From Methanobacteriota archaeon (GTDB lineage: Archaea > Thermoplasmatota > Poseidoniia > Poseidoniales > Poseidoniaceae), in the NCBI GenBank assembly GCA_949514915.1, contig CATFLP010000028.1, positions 1 through 40,555 on the forward strand: 40,555 bases of DNA, in the 5' to 3' direction. The notes beneath the pieces were generated by a model. It saw nothing but the letters and a program-made list of their open reading frames with translations. It was not told where the DNA came from and made no database searches. Position 1 is the first letter of the stretch, and each line of letters begins with the position of its first letter. Made by a program: the position numbers and the translations under genes. Below, in pieces: positions 18,953 through 28,341 of this stretch.

Positions 18953-20680
18953 ATGCAAAATTCGATTTCAGAAATTGTTGAAAAGAAAGAGTTAATAATT
19001 CAAAAAAGAATCGAAAACCTTTCTTTATTTTCAGGATTTATTTTGTTTTTAACTGCATTATGGTGTTTATGGCCAATTTTCAGTAATAAGATAGATCCAT
19101 TAGATGTACTAACTCCAGCAATTATTGCATTAGTATGGGCAGGATTGATTCCTGACTTTTCAGTTTTAAATTCTACAACACGTTCAAGGCTTGGTGCTGC
19201 AACAAGTGTTTTTTGGCTTCCACTTGCAGTAATAGGGGCTAACTCAATTTTAGATTCTGATTATAAAATAATTGGAGGTGTTTTACTAATTGCCTGCTCT
19301 TTGTCATTATTATTTATTTCCAGAAATTTACTTTATGGAGAATATAAAGTAGTTCGATACCGTTCAATTATGGGTTTTGTTGGAGTTTTTGCAGGGTTAT
19401 CAGTATTAATTCCCCAAGGTTTTGAAACCAATTACTTAGGCCTTGTTATTGTTTTCATAGGATTTATTATTCCATTGAAAGATTGGTTCGGTAGTGATGA
19501 AAATAGATTAATTAGAAAGCAATTTAAACAAAAATTAGATTTGATTGAAAATGAATTATTGATTCATCGATCTAAGGGTAGAGCAGTAGATCAAGCAGCA
19601 TCATTAGTTCTTTCAGCATCTCAAGAAGGACATTTAGACCCCGAATATGGTCTTGAAATGATTTCTAGAGCAAGAGATTCAATGACAAGAGCAATTCGCT
19701 TAGAAGAGGATATTGTTGAAATTAGAGAAGATACTGAAATAATAATTTCAAAAGCAGAAGATATAGCCCCAATTGCGAAAACTCCGCGTAGAACTTTCAT
19801 TCAAGCAGAAAGAGAGGTGCAATTAGGAAGTTTAGAAGAAGGAGAATTTTTGTATCGCTTATCAAAAAAACAAGCAACTGAGATTTGTGAATGGTGGGAA
19901 AAGGCTGAATTTGCAATAAGTGATGCTAAAAGATTACTAATTGAACAAAAAGGCCAGGCCATAGAATCATTAGAATCATTGCTTACTGAAGCAATTACAA
20001 GTTTAGAGACTGAAAAACCAAAACAAGCATATGAATTTGCAATATCAATACCTATTCAATTATCTTCGGTAGAAGGTAATGCTGAAATTGGAATTCAAGC
20101 TATAGAATTAGCAAAGCAAAAATTAAACGAATCTGATGGACTCAATACTGAATTGTGGATTGAAAATTTAGAAAGAGCTGAGAAAGCAATAGAAATAGGA
20201 GATTATAGTTTAGGAAGAGGTTTAGCTGAAAGTATTTTAAGACAAATTGATAGTGAAAGAGAATCTATGGACTTTCTTAGAAAGGCGCTTAGAAAAAGAT
20301 CAAAAATTAGATTGAAATGGGAAAACTTTGCAAATAGTTCTGAATGGGATAAACGATTAGAAGAAATAGAAGATGCAGCAAATGAGTTAGAATGGAGTCA
20401 TGCAGTAGTACTCTTTGAACGTTTAAATGAATCATTAGAATCTGAGATCAATGCTTTTGCTGAAGCAAATGAATTATTAGAATTTGCAAAGAATGAATGG
20501 GCAATATTAAAGAATAAATGTGAGTCTATAGGGATAGATCTTCTTGATGAACAACGTAGAACTGCTGAACAATTTATTTCAGAGGCAATAAAAGCAATTG
20601 AAAATGGTGAATTAGAAGTATGTTTAGACAAATTAGGAGAATCAGAGAATATGATGGAGAAATTAAGAAGAAGAGTTTAG
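18953..20680 (+). CDS. Membrane protein with N-terminal TM bundle and long helical/coiled-coil cytoplasmic domain
   Basis: 575 aa; several hydrophobic helices in the first ~180 aa, then a Glu/Lys/Arg/Ala-rich helical region (EIREDTEIIISKAEDIA..., LEEIEDAANELEWSHAVVLFERLNESLE). Confidence 0.75.
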   Translation: MQNSISEIVEKKELIIQKRIENLSLFSGFILFLTALWCLWPIFSNKIDPLDVLTPAIIALVWAGLIPDFSVLNSTTRSRLGAATSVFWLPLAVIGANSILDSDYKIIGGVLLIACSLSLLFISRNLLYGEYKVVRYRSIMGFVGVFAGLSVLIPQGFETNYLGLVIVFIGFIIPLKDWFGSDENRLIRKQFKQKLDLIENELLIHRSKGRAVDQAASLVLSASQEGHLDPEYGLEMISRARDSMTRAIRLEEDIVEIREDTEIIISKAEDIAPIAKTPRRTFIQAEREVQLGSLEEGEFLYRLSKKQATEICEWWEKAEFAISDAKRLLIEQKGQAIESLESLLTEAITSLETEKPKQAYEFAISIPIQLSSVEGNAEIGIQAIELAKQKLNESDGLNTELWIENLERAEKAIEIGDYSLGRGLAESILRQIDSERESMDFLRKALRKRSKIRLKWENFANSSEWDKRLEEIEDAANELEWSHAVVLFERLNESLESEINAFAEANELLEFAKNEWAILKNKCESIGIDLLDEQRRTAEQFISEAIKAIENGELEVCLDKLGESENMMEKLRRRV

Positions 20681-20685
20681 TGTTA

Positions 20686-21363
20686 CTATTCTGCTAGTAA
20701 AATTTTCACATCTTCTACAACTAATTCTGGAACCCAATCTAAATCCATCCATTCAACTCTTTGTTTTAGATTTCTATCTAAGATAAATGAAGATGTTGTA
20801 TGGTCTAAAAAATATTCAAATGGGTGGTGTCGTGCATTGGTTTCTGAATTATTTTCATCATTTGCTTTATAGGTTTTTAATCCGACACCAAAAGCCCCCC
20901 ATATTTCTTCCATTACTCCCATTTCTTCAGGATTAAATGTTCCATCTCCATCAGGATCAACATCCCAAGAAAGAAAATTCCAATCAACGGACATATTTTC
21001 TTTCCATTGACCCATTGCTTCAGGAGTATCTAACCAAGGATCTACAGTAATTGCAAGGATTTCTAAATCATTATTATATTCCTCAGGAAATTGCTCTGAG
21101 AGCCATTTTAGAGATTGAACTACAACAGGGCAAACATCAGGACATCTAGTAAATACAAAAGAGATTACAACAACTTTACCTTCAAATTCAGTAATATTGA
21201 ATTCAGTATTATTTTCAGTAATTAAAGTAAACATTGGAACATCTTTACTTTCAATGTCAATTCCAAAAAATACATCTTTGTTTTCCACACTTGCTGGTTC
21301 ATAACATCCAGGAAGTAGAATTATCATCATTAAAAGAACAGAAATTGTTTTTTTCACATACAT
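20686..21363 (-). CDS. SCO1/SenC family lipoprotein (copper chaperone/thioredoxin fold) with EF-hand-like insert
   Basis: Lipobox ILLPGC, copper motif FTRCPDVCPVVVQSL, downstream DHTTSSFILD His; insert DVDPDGDGTFNPEEMG. The track starts at 21399; Met at 21363 starts the signal peptide. Confidence 0.9.
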   Translation of the reverse strand: MYVKKTISVLLMMIILLPGCYEPASVENKDVFFGIDIESKDVPMFTLITENNTEFNITEFEGKVVVISFVFTRCPDVCPVVVQSLKWLSEQFPEEYNNDLEILAITVDPWLDTPEAMGQWKENMSVDWNFLSWDVDPDGDGTFNPEEMGVMEEIWGAFGVGLKTYKANDENNSETNARHHPFEYFLDHTTSSFILDRNLKQRVEWMDLDWVPELVVEDVKILLAE

Positions 21364-21373
21364 TTGTTTCACC

Positions 21374-23206
21374 TTAGGAATTTGTATAAGGAATGTCAAT
21401 ATCCAACTGCATCACATATAATCCTGTAGTAATACATGATGCGTATGTAATGCCATCTTGCCATTCTGCAGCCCATAAGAATGGAGTCCATCCAAAATCA
21501 TAGTAGTTAGAATCAAGTGGAACACCATCTTGTCCATGCGGTAAATAATAAGCAACTGTTGCTTCAAAATTGATATCAGTTCGATTGTCAGTGTCTTTTG
21601 CAGCCATTAATGTTTCAATATCTACAACCCATAAACCTGCATGATAGTGAGAAATATACAGTCTTCCATCCCATTCACCCCCATGAGATGTATCTGTATT
21701 CTCATCGGTAACAAAATATTCAGAATCTAAGTTATGAGGGCTAAATAATAACCATTCTTCTGCACTAGGATGTGCTACGCAATCTGCTCCATAACAATGG
21801 TCATCTGCATAAGGAATTTCCCAATCCCTAATTAATTCAGGTAAGAATCTTAAATTCCCATTTTCCATTTTATATTCTGTTGTGTCTATTAGGTAAATAA
21901 GGCCTGTTCCTACATTTGTAGAAAGTACTTCAACTGCAGCTAGAGTAAGATGCCTTTCACCTTCATAACCAAGATGGCTTGCATCTACCATTTCTGGGAA
22001 TGGTTCAGTATAATGGATATAGGAAGATCTCCCTCCATTTTCATTACTAGTAGTTCCACTATCTGGTTCACCATTTCCATCAAAATCTGCAAATTCCATC
22101 CATTGTCCTACTTCTGGAGCTCTCCATCTACAAAGTACAGGATTTCCTAATCCTGCTTTACAAGTAGTAGCCATTAGAGTATACGCTTCAGGAGAGTTTT
22201 GAGGATGCGGAACATCTGAAACATCTGCAATTCTAAGTCCAGCTTCCCAATAGGCACCATAGATGTAGGTTCTTCCATATCTTGGATCTTCAGGGTCATC
22301 ACCAGGCCATAATTGAACAGTCATATCATGAATGTAAATCCAGCCACCTCTAGTTGAGTCCCAATTTACTTCATATTCTCCAACTTTGATAACAGTATGT
22401 CCAGCACCTGAAGACTGTACACCAGGTAATAAATTAGCAGCAGATCCTTGTAAATTTAGATGAGCAATTGTCACTCCTCCACATGCTTCCCCTACAGCAG
22501 TATCACAGTCATCATAATCAGGATTTGCAACAAAAATATACCACTCATTATCAATCATATGAGTGTAAAGGTTGTGTGGCCCACTAGGATGGTCAGCATC
22601 ATACCAAGAGTCTACATGTGTTGGATTTTCTTTATCAGTAACATCTATCAGATTTACAGAAACTTGCATAGGATCTGACCATTCTCCTACATTTGGATCT
22701 GCGTATCCTGGATCAATTAATTGATTTTGAGTAATAATATATTCTTTACCATCATATTCAAGATATTTTACATCTAAAACTTGTGTATTTGGATCATAAT
22801 ATTTCCCAACTTGAGTAATATTACGAGGATCAGTAACATCAGTTATATGGAATTCAGACCACCCTGCTTGGTACACATATGTTCTCCCATCTGGAGAAGT
22901 AGCGACTTGAATTTCTGCATTCCCTGGATTTGTTAGAGGTTCAAAATCTAATAGTTCTACATTTCCAGAAGATAAATTATGTTGAGAAGCGTTTCTATGG
23001 TCATGCTCATCACCTTGTAAGAGCGGGTCTCCACTTTCAAATAATGAATTTGTGTTTTCATTAACTACTTTTTCACTTCCCAAAAAGAAAATAGAACTTG
23101 AAATTATACTAATAATTACTAATGTTGAAAGTAAAAAAACTAAGATTTCTTTACTTTGAAAATTAAGTGGCGCAATCTCTGTTTGTTCACCCATTGATAC
23201 ACCCAA
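21374..23206 (-). CDS. Secreted or membrane-anchored LVIVD-type beta-propeller protein
   Basis: N-terminal TM (ILVFLLSTLVIISIISSSIFFLG); repeated LVIVD-like strands (FHITDVTDPRNITQVGKYYD, VNLIDVTDKENPTHVDSWYD, LRIADVSD, LWVVDIETL, LYVMQLDID); unusually His-rich (SGPHNLYTH, FSPHNLDSE, ISHYHAGLW). Likely Met at 23194. Confidence 0.82.
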   Translation of the reverse strand: MGVSMGEQTEIAPLNFQSKEILVFLLSTLVIISIISSSIFFLGSEKVVNENTNSLFESGDPLLQGDEHDHRNASQHNLSSGNVELLDFEPLTNPGNAEIQVATSPDGRTYVYQAGWSEFHITDVTDPRNITQVGKYYDPNTQVLDVKYLEYDGKEYIITQNQLIDPGYADPNVGEWSDPMQVSVNLIDVTDKENPTHVDSWYDADHPSGPHNLYTHMIDNEWYIFVANPDYDDCDTAVGEACGGVTIAHLNLQGSAANLLPGVQSSGAGHTVIKVGEYEVNWDSTRGGWIYIHDMTVQLWPGDDPEDPRYGRTYIYGAYWEAGLRIADVSDVPHPQNSPEAYTLMATTCKAGLGNPVLCRWRAPEVGQWMEFADFDGNGEPDSGTTSNENGGRSSYIHYTEPFPEMVDASHLGYEGERHLTLAAVEVLSTNVGTGLIYLIDTTEYKMENGNLRFLPELIRDWEIPYADDHCYGADCVAHPSAEEWLLFSPHNLDSEYFVTDENTDTSHGGEWDGRLYISHYHAGLWVVDIETLMAAKDTDNRTDINFEATVAYYLPHGQDGVPLDSNYYDFGWTPFLWAAEWQDGITYASCITTGLYVMQLDIDIPYTNS

Positions 23207-23247
23207 TACAACGTTTTTTATTTATGCATTGGTGACATGGGCTCATC

Positions 23248-23913
23248 ATGCACAGACAAGGTGTGAGCATAATCTTGCTTTTTTTGATGATTTTTTCAAT
23301 GTTTATACCTCCAGGGAGTACTCATGATGCAAGTGCATTAACAACAAACATTAAACAATTAAATGCGGAACCAAATATTGCAACTATTTTGATAGGAGAT
23401 AGTATATATTGGATTAATCTTGATAGTAGAGAAAATATAACTCATAGGATTGTTTTTGATTCAAATGGAGACGGTCTTTACAATGGAACTAATGAATGGG
23501 ATTCTGGAACATTATTAGCATGGACATCAAATGGAACTTGTCTTGATGAAACAGGAAATAAAACCCCTGGCTGTGCAGTAACTTTTGAAGTCTATTTTAA
23601 TGATACAGCGGATATAGGAACATATGTATATACAGATATGATTTATTTGAATGATACACTTGTTGAAAGTAGAAATTTTACAATTATTGTAAAAGCAGAT
23701 ACACATATGGATGCAATTAACAGTTATTGTTTCGGTGCTGATTGTGAAGAAGAAGAAGTCGAACAATCAGCAATAGAACCTTCAGATAACAATCAAAATG
23801 AAAAACCATATTGGTTATTATTTGTTTCAGGAGGAACTGGGTTTTTAGCCTTACTTTTAGGTTTGAAGATGGTATTTTCACCGAATAATTTACAACATTT
23901 TCAAGAGGAATAA
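23248..23913 (+). CDS. Secreted cupredoxin-like protein with C-terminal TM
   Basis: Signal peptide MHRQGVSIILLFLMIFSMFIPPGS; GDSIYWINLDSRENITHRIVFDS...WDSGTLL...CAVTFEVYFNDTADIGTYVYTDMI...RNFTIIV resembles cupredoxin strand order; C-terminal TM WLLFVSGGTGFLALLLGLKMVF. Confidence 0.65.
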   Translation: MHRQGVSIILLFLMIFSMFIPPGSTHDASALTTNIKQLNAEPNIATILIGDSIYWINLDSRENITHRIVFDSNGDGLYNGTNEWDSGTLLAWTSNGTCLDETGNKTPGCAVTFEVYFNDTADIGTYVYTDMIYLNDTLVESRNFTIIVKADTHMDAINSYCFGADCEEEEVEQSAIEPSDNNQNEKPYWLLFVSGGTGFLALLLGLKMVFSPNNLQHFQEE

Positions 23914-23943
23914 ATGTAAATTTTCGTAATGGATTGATTTAAA

Positions 23944-24681
23944 ATGGGAAAGCAGATTCGACAAGATCATCTTCCATTTCCAATGCCAAAAAGGTCACAT
24001 TCTCTTGTACAAGAATGGCGAAACTTAAGTTTTTTACATTGGGAAGTTGAGCCTGAAAAATTGAAACAATACATTCCAGAAGATGTAGAAATTGATTATT
24101 TCAATGGTAAATCCTATGTTGGAGTGATTCCTTTTTTAATGAAGAATGTAAGACCTAGATACTTACCTGCAGTGCCTGGAATCTCAACATTCCCTGAATT
24201 TAATATTAGAACATATGTAAAGAAGAATGGTAAAGCAGGGGTACTTTTTTTGACATTAGATGCACAAAGTAGAGTTACTTGTGCATATGCGCCAAGAGCT
24301 TATGGGTTACCTTACAATTATGCAAAATGTAAGTTGAAAATTAAAGAAGACATTTTTCAATGGGAATCAAGAAGATCAAAAGAAGGATTTGAATTGAAGG
24401 GGAAATGTGTTGCAATTAGTGAAGAAATGCAAGCAGAACCTAATTCGATAGAGGAATTTTTGTTTGAGAGATATTCTTTATATGTCAAACATAAAAACAC
24501 ATCTAAAATGGCATATACATTGCATAATCCTTGGATTTTCAAGGAAGGTAAAGCAACATTAAGTGTAAATACACTTACAGAATCTTATGATCTTGGAATT
24601 AAAAATCCGTTAATTCCTGATATTGTACATATGTCAAATGGTGTTTATGTTCATACATGGTCTATTGAATCTACAGAGTGA
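23944..24681 (+). CDS. DUF2071 (YqjF-like) family protein
   Basis: QEWRNLSFLHWEVEPEKLKQYIPEDVEIDYFNGKSYVGVIPFLMKNVRPRYLPAVPGISTFPEFNIRTYV, typical DUF2071 pattern. Confidence 0.88.
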   Translation: MGKQIRQDHLPFPMPKRSHSLVQEWRNLSFLHWEVEPEKLKQYIPEDVEIDYFNGKSYVGVIPFLMKNVRPRYLPAVPGISTFPEFNIRTYVKKNGKAGVLFLTLDAQSRVTCAYAPRAYGLPYNYAKCKLKIKEDIFQWESRRSKEGFELKGKCVAISEEMQAEPNSIEEFLFERYSLYVKHKNTSKMAYTLHNPWIFKEGKATLSVNTLTESYDLGIKNPLIPDIVHMSNGVYVHTWSIESTE

Positions 24682-25067
24682 TTAAAATGGTTAGGAAAAA
24701 AGATACTTTATTACTTGATGGAGAATGTGGATTATGCAATAAAGTGGCAATATTCGTTGACAAAAGAAAATCCTCGAAGGCAGAGATAGAATATCTTTCA
24801 ATAGAATCTGAAGAAGCTCAGGAATTGATTACTAAATTTTCTCAAAAACAAAAAGATGCAGATACTGTGTATCTAATAAGAAATGGTAAACCATATATTC
24901 GTTCAGCGGCAGGAATTAGAATTCTTCTTTATTTGAAATGGTATTATGCAATGTGGTATCCTATTTGTTGGTTATTTCCTTTACCACTTCGAGATATTGT
25001 GTATAGAATTATTGCAGCTAATAGACATAGAATTTTTAAAAAGCCTGATGTTTGCTTATTCAAATAA
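24678..25067 (+). CDS. DCC family (DUF393) thiol-disulfide oxidoreductase-like protein
   Basis: LLLDGECGLCNKVAIFVDKR (DxxCxxC-type motif), AAGIRILLYLKW; overlaps the DUF2071 stop. Confidence 0.88.
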   Translation: MIKMVRKKDTLLLDGECGLCNKVAIFVDKRKSSKAEIEYLSIESEEAQELITKFSQKQKDADTVYLIRNGKPYIRSAAGIRILLYLKWYYAMWYPICWLFPLPLRDIVYRIIAANRHRIFKKPDVCLFK

Positions 25068-25069
25068 AA

Positions 25070-27088
25070 TTATTCTTTAGGTGTCAAATTATATCCTTGT
25101 TTTTTTGAAGTTATTTCTTCAAGTAATTCAGACATAAATTCGTCAATTCCAATTCCATTTCTTTGAGCATTATTTAATCCTCTAATACTAACTTGATTAT
25201 TATTTATTTCTTCATCACCAATAATTAGTGTATATGGCGGTTTTAATTTTCTCAATGTTTTTATTTTTTTACCAATAGTTGAATCCGAGAAATCAGAATC
25301 AACCCTCACCCCTAATGAATGTAATTTTTCTGCAATTTGATTACCATAATCTGAATGTTTTTCAGAAATTGTTGCAATAGCAACCTGTGTTGGAGAGAGC
25401 CAAGTAGGGAATTTTCCTGCAAAATGCTCAATTAAAACACCACAAAACCGTTCCATTGAACCAAATGGTGCTCTATGAATCATCACTGGCCGATGCATTT
25501 CTCCATCAGAACCAGCATATTGTAAATCAAATCTTTCAGGTAAATTATAATCAACTTGTACAGTTCCAAGTTGCCATTCTCTTCCAAGTACATCTTTTAC
25601 TACAAAATCAATTTTCGGTCCATAAAATGCTGCTTCACCAGGTTCTTCAGAGAATTCAACTTCAAGGGATTTCGCAGCATTTCTACATGCTTCTTCGGCA
25701 GAATCCCAAAGATTTTCTGAACCTACATATTTGCTACTGTCAGGATCTCTCAATCCTACACGTACTCGATAATTTTCCATACCTAATGTTGAGAATATAG
25801 TCTTCACTAAACTTAGGCATCCTAGTAATTCTTCTTCAATTTGATCTTTACGACAAAATAAGTGAGCATCATCTTGTGTAAATCCTCTGACTCTAGTCAT
25901 CCCACTTATTTCTCCTGATTGTTCCCAACGATATACTGTTCCGAATTCAGCTAATCTTAATGGCAAATCTCGGTAAGATCTCGGTTGAGACGAATAAATT
26001 TTGATATGGTGAGGGCAATTCATAGGTTTCAAGAGGTATCCATTAAATTCACCTTCTTTCATTTTATTTGCTAAATCTGAACAGGAACAGCCTTCATCTG
26101 CAAATTTTTTCATTTCATCGTGGTTAATTAATGGGGGATATTGACTTTCTTGGTAATATGGGAAATGACCACTTGCCCGATAAAGATCTAATTTTCCAAT
26201 GTGTGGAGTAAAAACTTGTTTGTAATATTGTTTGTGAAGTTCTGAGGAAATAAAATTTTGTAGTTCTTGACGAATACTTGCACCTCTAGGAGTCCATAGG
26301 ATTAATCCTTGTCCAACTGTTTCATCTATGTGGAATAATTGCATATCTTTACCAATTACTCTATGATCTCTTAATTTTGCTTCAGATAATTGCCTAATAC
26401 GTTCCTTTAGTAATTCTTTAGTGGGATATACCATTCCATAAATTCTAACTAATTGATCATTAGATTGGTCACCTCTCCAATATGCTGAAGAAATCGATGT
26501 TAATTTGAAGTGCATTAGATTAGAGGTGAAAGGAACATGAGGTCCTAAGCATAAATCAACAAAATCACCTTGTTTGTATAAACTAGAACCTTCACCTGCC
26601 TCTAATTTATCATTAATAATTTCAATTTTGTAAGGGTTATCTTTGAAAATTTGTTTTAATTCATCTTCAGTATATTCAAAGCGTTGAATATTCAAATTTT
26701 TCCTACATATTTCACTCATTTTTTTCTCAATTAATTTTAATTCTTCATCTCCTATGTTTTGCATAGAAAAATCATAATAAAATCCATTTTCAATCGCAGG
26801 ACCAATTGTGGGTTTTGCGTTAGGGAATAATTCAGTAACTGCTTGTGCTAATAGATGTGCACAAGAATGTTTTAGGATATGCATTCCTTCTTCAGAATCA
26901 GCCTTAATTCCAGAGATTTCACAATTTGTAGATAACTCAAATGAAAGGTCTCTTTCAATTCCATCAATAATTGCTGCAACACAACCATGTTTTCTTCCAT
27001 GAATGTCTGAAATTACTTCTGCTGCAGTAATACCTGATGCGTATTCATTGACTTCATTAGTCTCTAAGAGAACTGATATCAGTGACAT
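25070..27088 (-). CDS. thrS: Threonyl-tRNA synthetase (bacterial-type, TGS and HxxxH editing domains)
   Basis: N-terminal TGS-like region, LKHSCAHLLAQAV editing motif, LKPMNCPHH, RVRGFTQDDAHLFC, VMIHRAPFGSMERF, anticodon-binding domain. Confidence 0.97.
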   Translation of the reverse strand: MSLISVLLETNEVNEYASGITAAEVISDIHGRKHGCVAAIIDGIERDLSFELSTNCEISGIKADSEEGMHILKHSCAHLLAQAVTELFPNAKPTIGPAIENGFYYDFSMQNIGDEELKLIEKKMSEICRKNLNIQRFEYTEDELKQIFKDNPYKIEIINDKLEAGEGSSLYKQGDFVDLCLGPHVPFTSNLMHFKLTSISSAYWRGDQSNDQLVRIYGMVYPTKELLKERIRQLSEAKLRDHRVIGKDMQLFHIDETVGQGLILWTPRGASIRQELQNFISSELHKQYYKQVFTPHIGKLDLYRASGHFPYYQESQYPPLINHDEMKKFADEGCSCSDLANKMKEGEFNGYLLKPMNCPHHIKIYSSQPRSYRDLPLRLAEFGTVYRWEQSGEISGMTRVRGFTQDDAHLFCRKDQIEEELLGCLSLVKTIFSTLGMENYRVRVGLRDPDSSKYVGSENLWDSAEEACRNAAKSLEVEFSEEPGEAAFYGPKIDFVVKDVLGREWQLGTVQVDYNLPERFDLQYAGSDGEMHRPVMIHRAPFGSMERFCGVLIEHFAGKFPTWLSPTQVAIATISEKHSDYGNQIAEKLHSLGVRVDSDFSDSTIGKKIKTLRKLKPPYTLIIGDEEINNNQVSIRGLNNAQRNGIGIDEFMSELLEEITSKKQGYNLTPKE

Positions 27089-27147
27089 GGTTCTGATACT
27101 TGCGTTTATGTGGTTATATTTGACAACGCCGCCTTATCTTACACTAG

Positions 27148-28341
27148 TTGAGTTATTATGGTGTTTCTTCACGTAGTGTCGTGGCGCGAATTGGTGTGCT
27201 GGTAAATCCTGATGCAGGCCTTGGAGGGAAATTAGGTTTCAAAGGTAGTGATGGTCGTGCCGAAGAAGCACGAAAATCGGGTGCAAAAGATCGTGCTGGT
27301 CCAAGAATGAGAGAAACATTAGCTAATATTTCTGAATTAATTAAGTTGGGAAGATGTGCGGAATTTGAATTGATAATTTGTGGCGGAAAAATGGGTTCAG
27401 ATTGGATAAAGGATATTAAATTCCAAGAAAAAAAAATAGTAGGTGAATGGAATGGCAAGACCACTTCAGAAGATACTCATAAAGCTGTAGAATTAATTCT
27501 AGAAGAAAATATAGATTTGTTACTTTATGCTGGAGGAGATGGAACTACAAGGGATATTGTTGAAAAATTGGAATCATTAAATGCATCAAACACCCCCTTA
27601 ATTGGCGTACCTTCTGGAGTTAAGATGTATTCTGGTTGTTTTGCAGAAGATACTAATGCAGCCGCAGAAGTATTAGTTGCATGGATTAATGGAGAATTAG
27701 GTTTTTCAACAACAGAAGTACTTGATATGGACGAGGAATCTTATCGAAAAGGAGAATGGAAAATTGATATGTTTGGGCAAGCAATAACTCCAGCAAGCCC
27801 ACTTTGGATTCAAGGAAGTAAGCATCAAATACAGGCCATTGGAGAAGAAGAAATCATTGAGTCATTAAGTGAACATATTTCCGAATTATATATTCAAAAT
27901 AAAAATAATTTAATTATTTGGGGAGCGGGAGGAAGTCTCAATAAAATTGCAAAACATTGTGGATTAAATACTACATTGCTCGGAATAGATATAAGTAAAG
28001 GGAATCAATTAATAGGAGCCGATTTATCAGAAAACGAAATTATTAAAATTTTAGAAAATAATGAAAATAATGAGTTGATATTGTTATTATCTCCAATGGG
28101 AGGTCAAGGGTTTTTGATAGGGAGAGGTAATTTACAATTGTCTCCTAAGGTGTTAAGGAAAATAGGAATTGGAAATATAATGGGTGTCGCTACACCAGCA
28201 AAGTTGCTTTCAATTTCAAGAATAAGAATTGATACTGGGGATTCATTATTAGATGAAGAAATCAGAGGAAAAAAATATATCAAAATGATACAAGGATATA
28301 GGACAATTAAAATTGTAAAAATAGATTCTCCAAATAATTAA
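27148..28341 (+). CDS. ATP-NAD kinase family protein (COG3199-like)
   Basis: [67 protein letters not shown]. Start uncertain (TTG 27148 or a downstream GTG). Confidence 0.85.
   Translation: MSYYGVSSRSVVARIGVLVNPDAGLGGKLGFKGSDGRAEEARKSGAKDRAGPRMRETLANISELIKLGRCAEFELIICGGKMGSDWIKDIKFQEKKIVGEWNGKTTSEDTHKAVELILEENIDLLLYAGGDGTTRDIVEKLESLNASNTPLIGVPSGVKMYSGCFAEDTNAAAEVLVAWINGELGFSTTEVLDMDEESYRKGEWKIDMFGQAITPASPLWIQGSKHQIQAIGEEEIIESLSEHISELYIQNKNNLIIWGAGGSLNKIAKHCGLNTTLLGIDISKGNQLIGADLSENEIIKILENNENNELILLLSPMGGQGFLIGRGNLQLSPKVLRKIGIGNIMGVATPAKLLSISRIRIDTGDSLLDEEIRGKKYIKMIQGYRTIKIVKIDSPNN

Noticed and set aside
25456-25800. 114-aa ORF opposite thrS
   Set aside because: Repetitive Q/L/H-rich antisense translation, typical shadow ORF.
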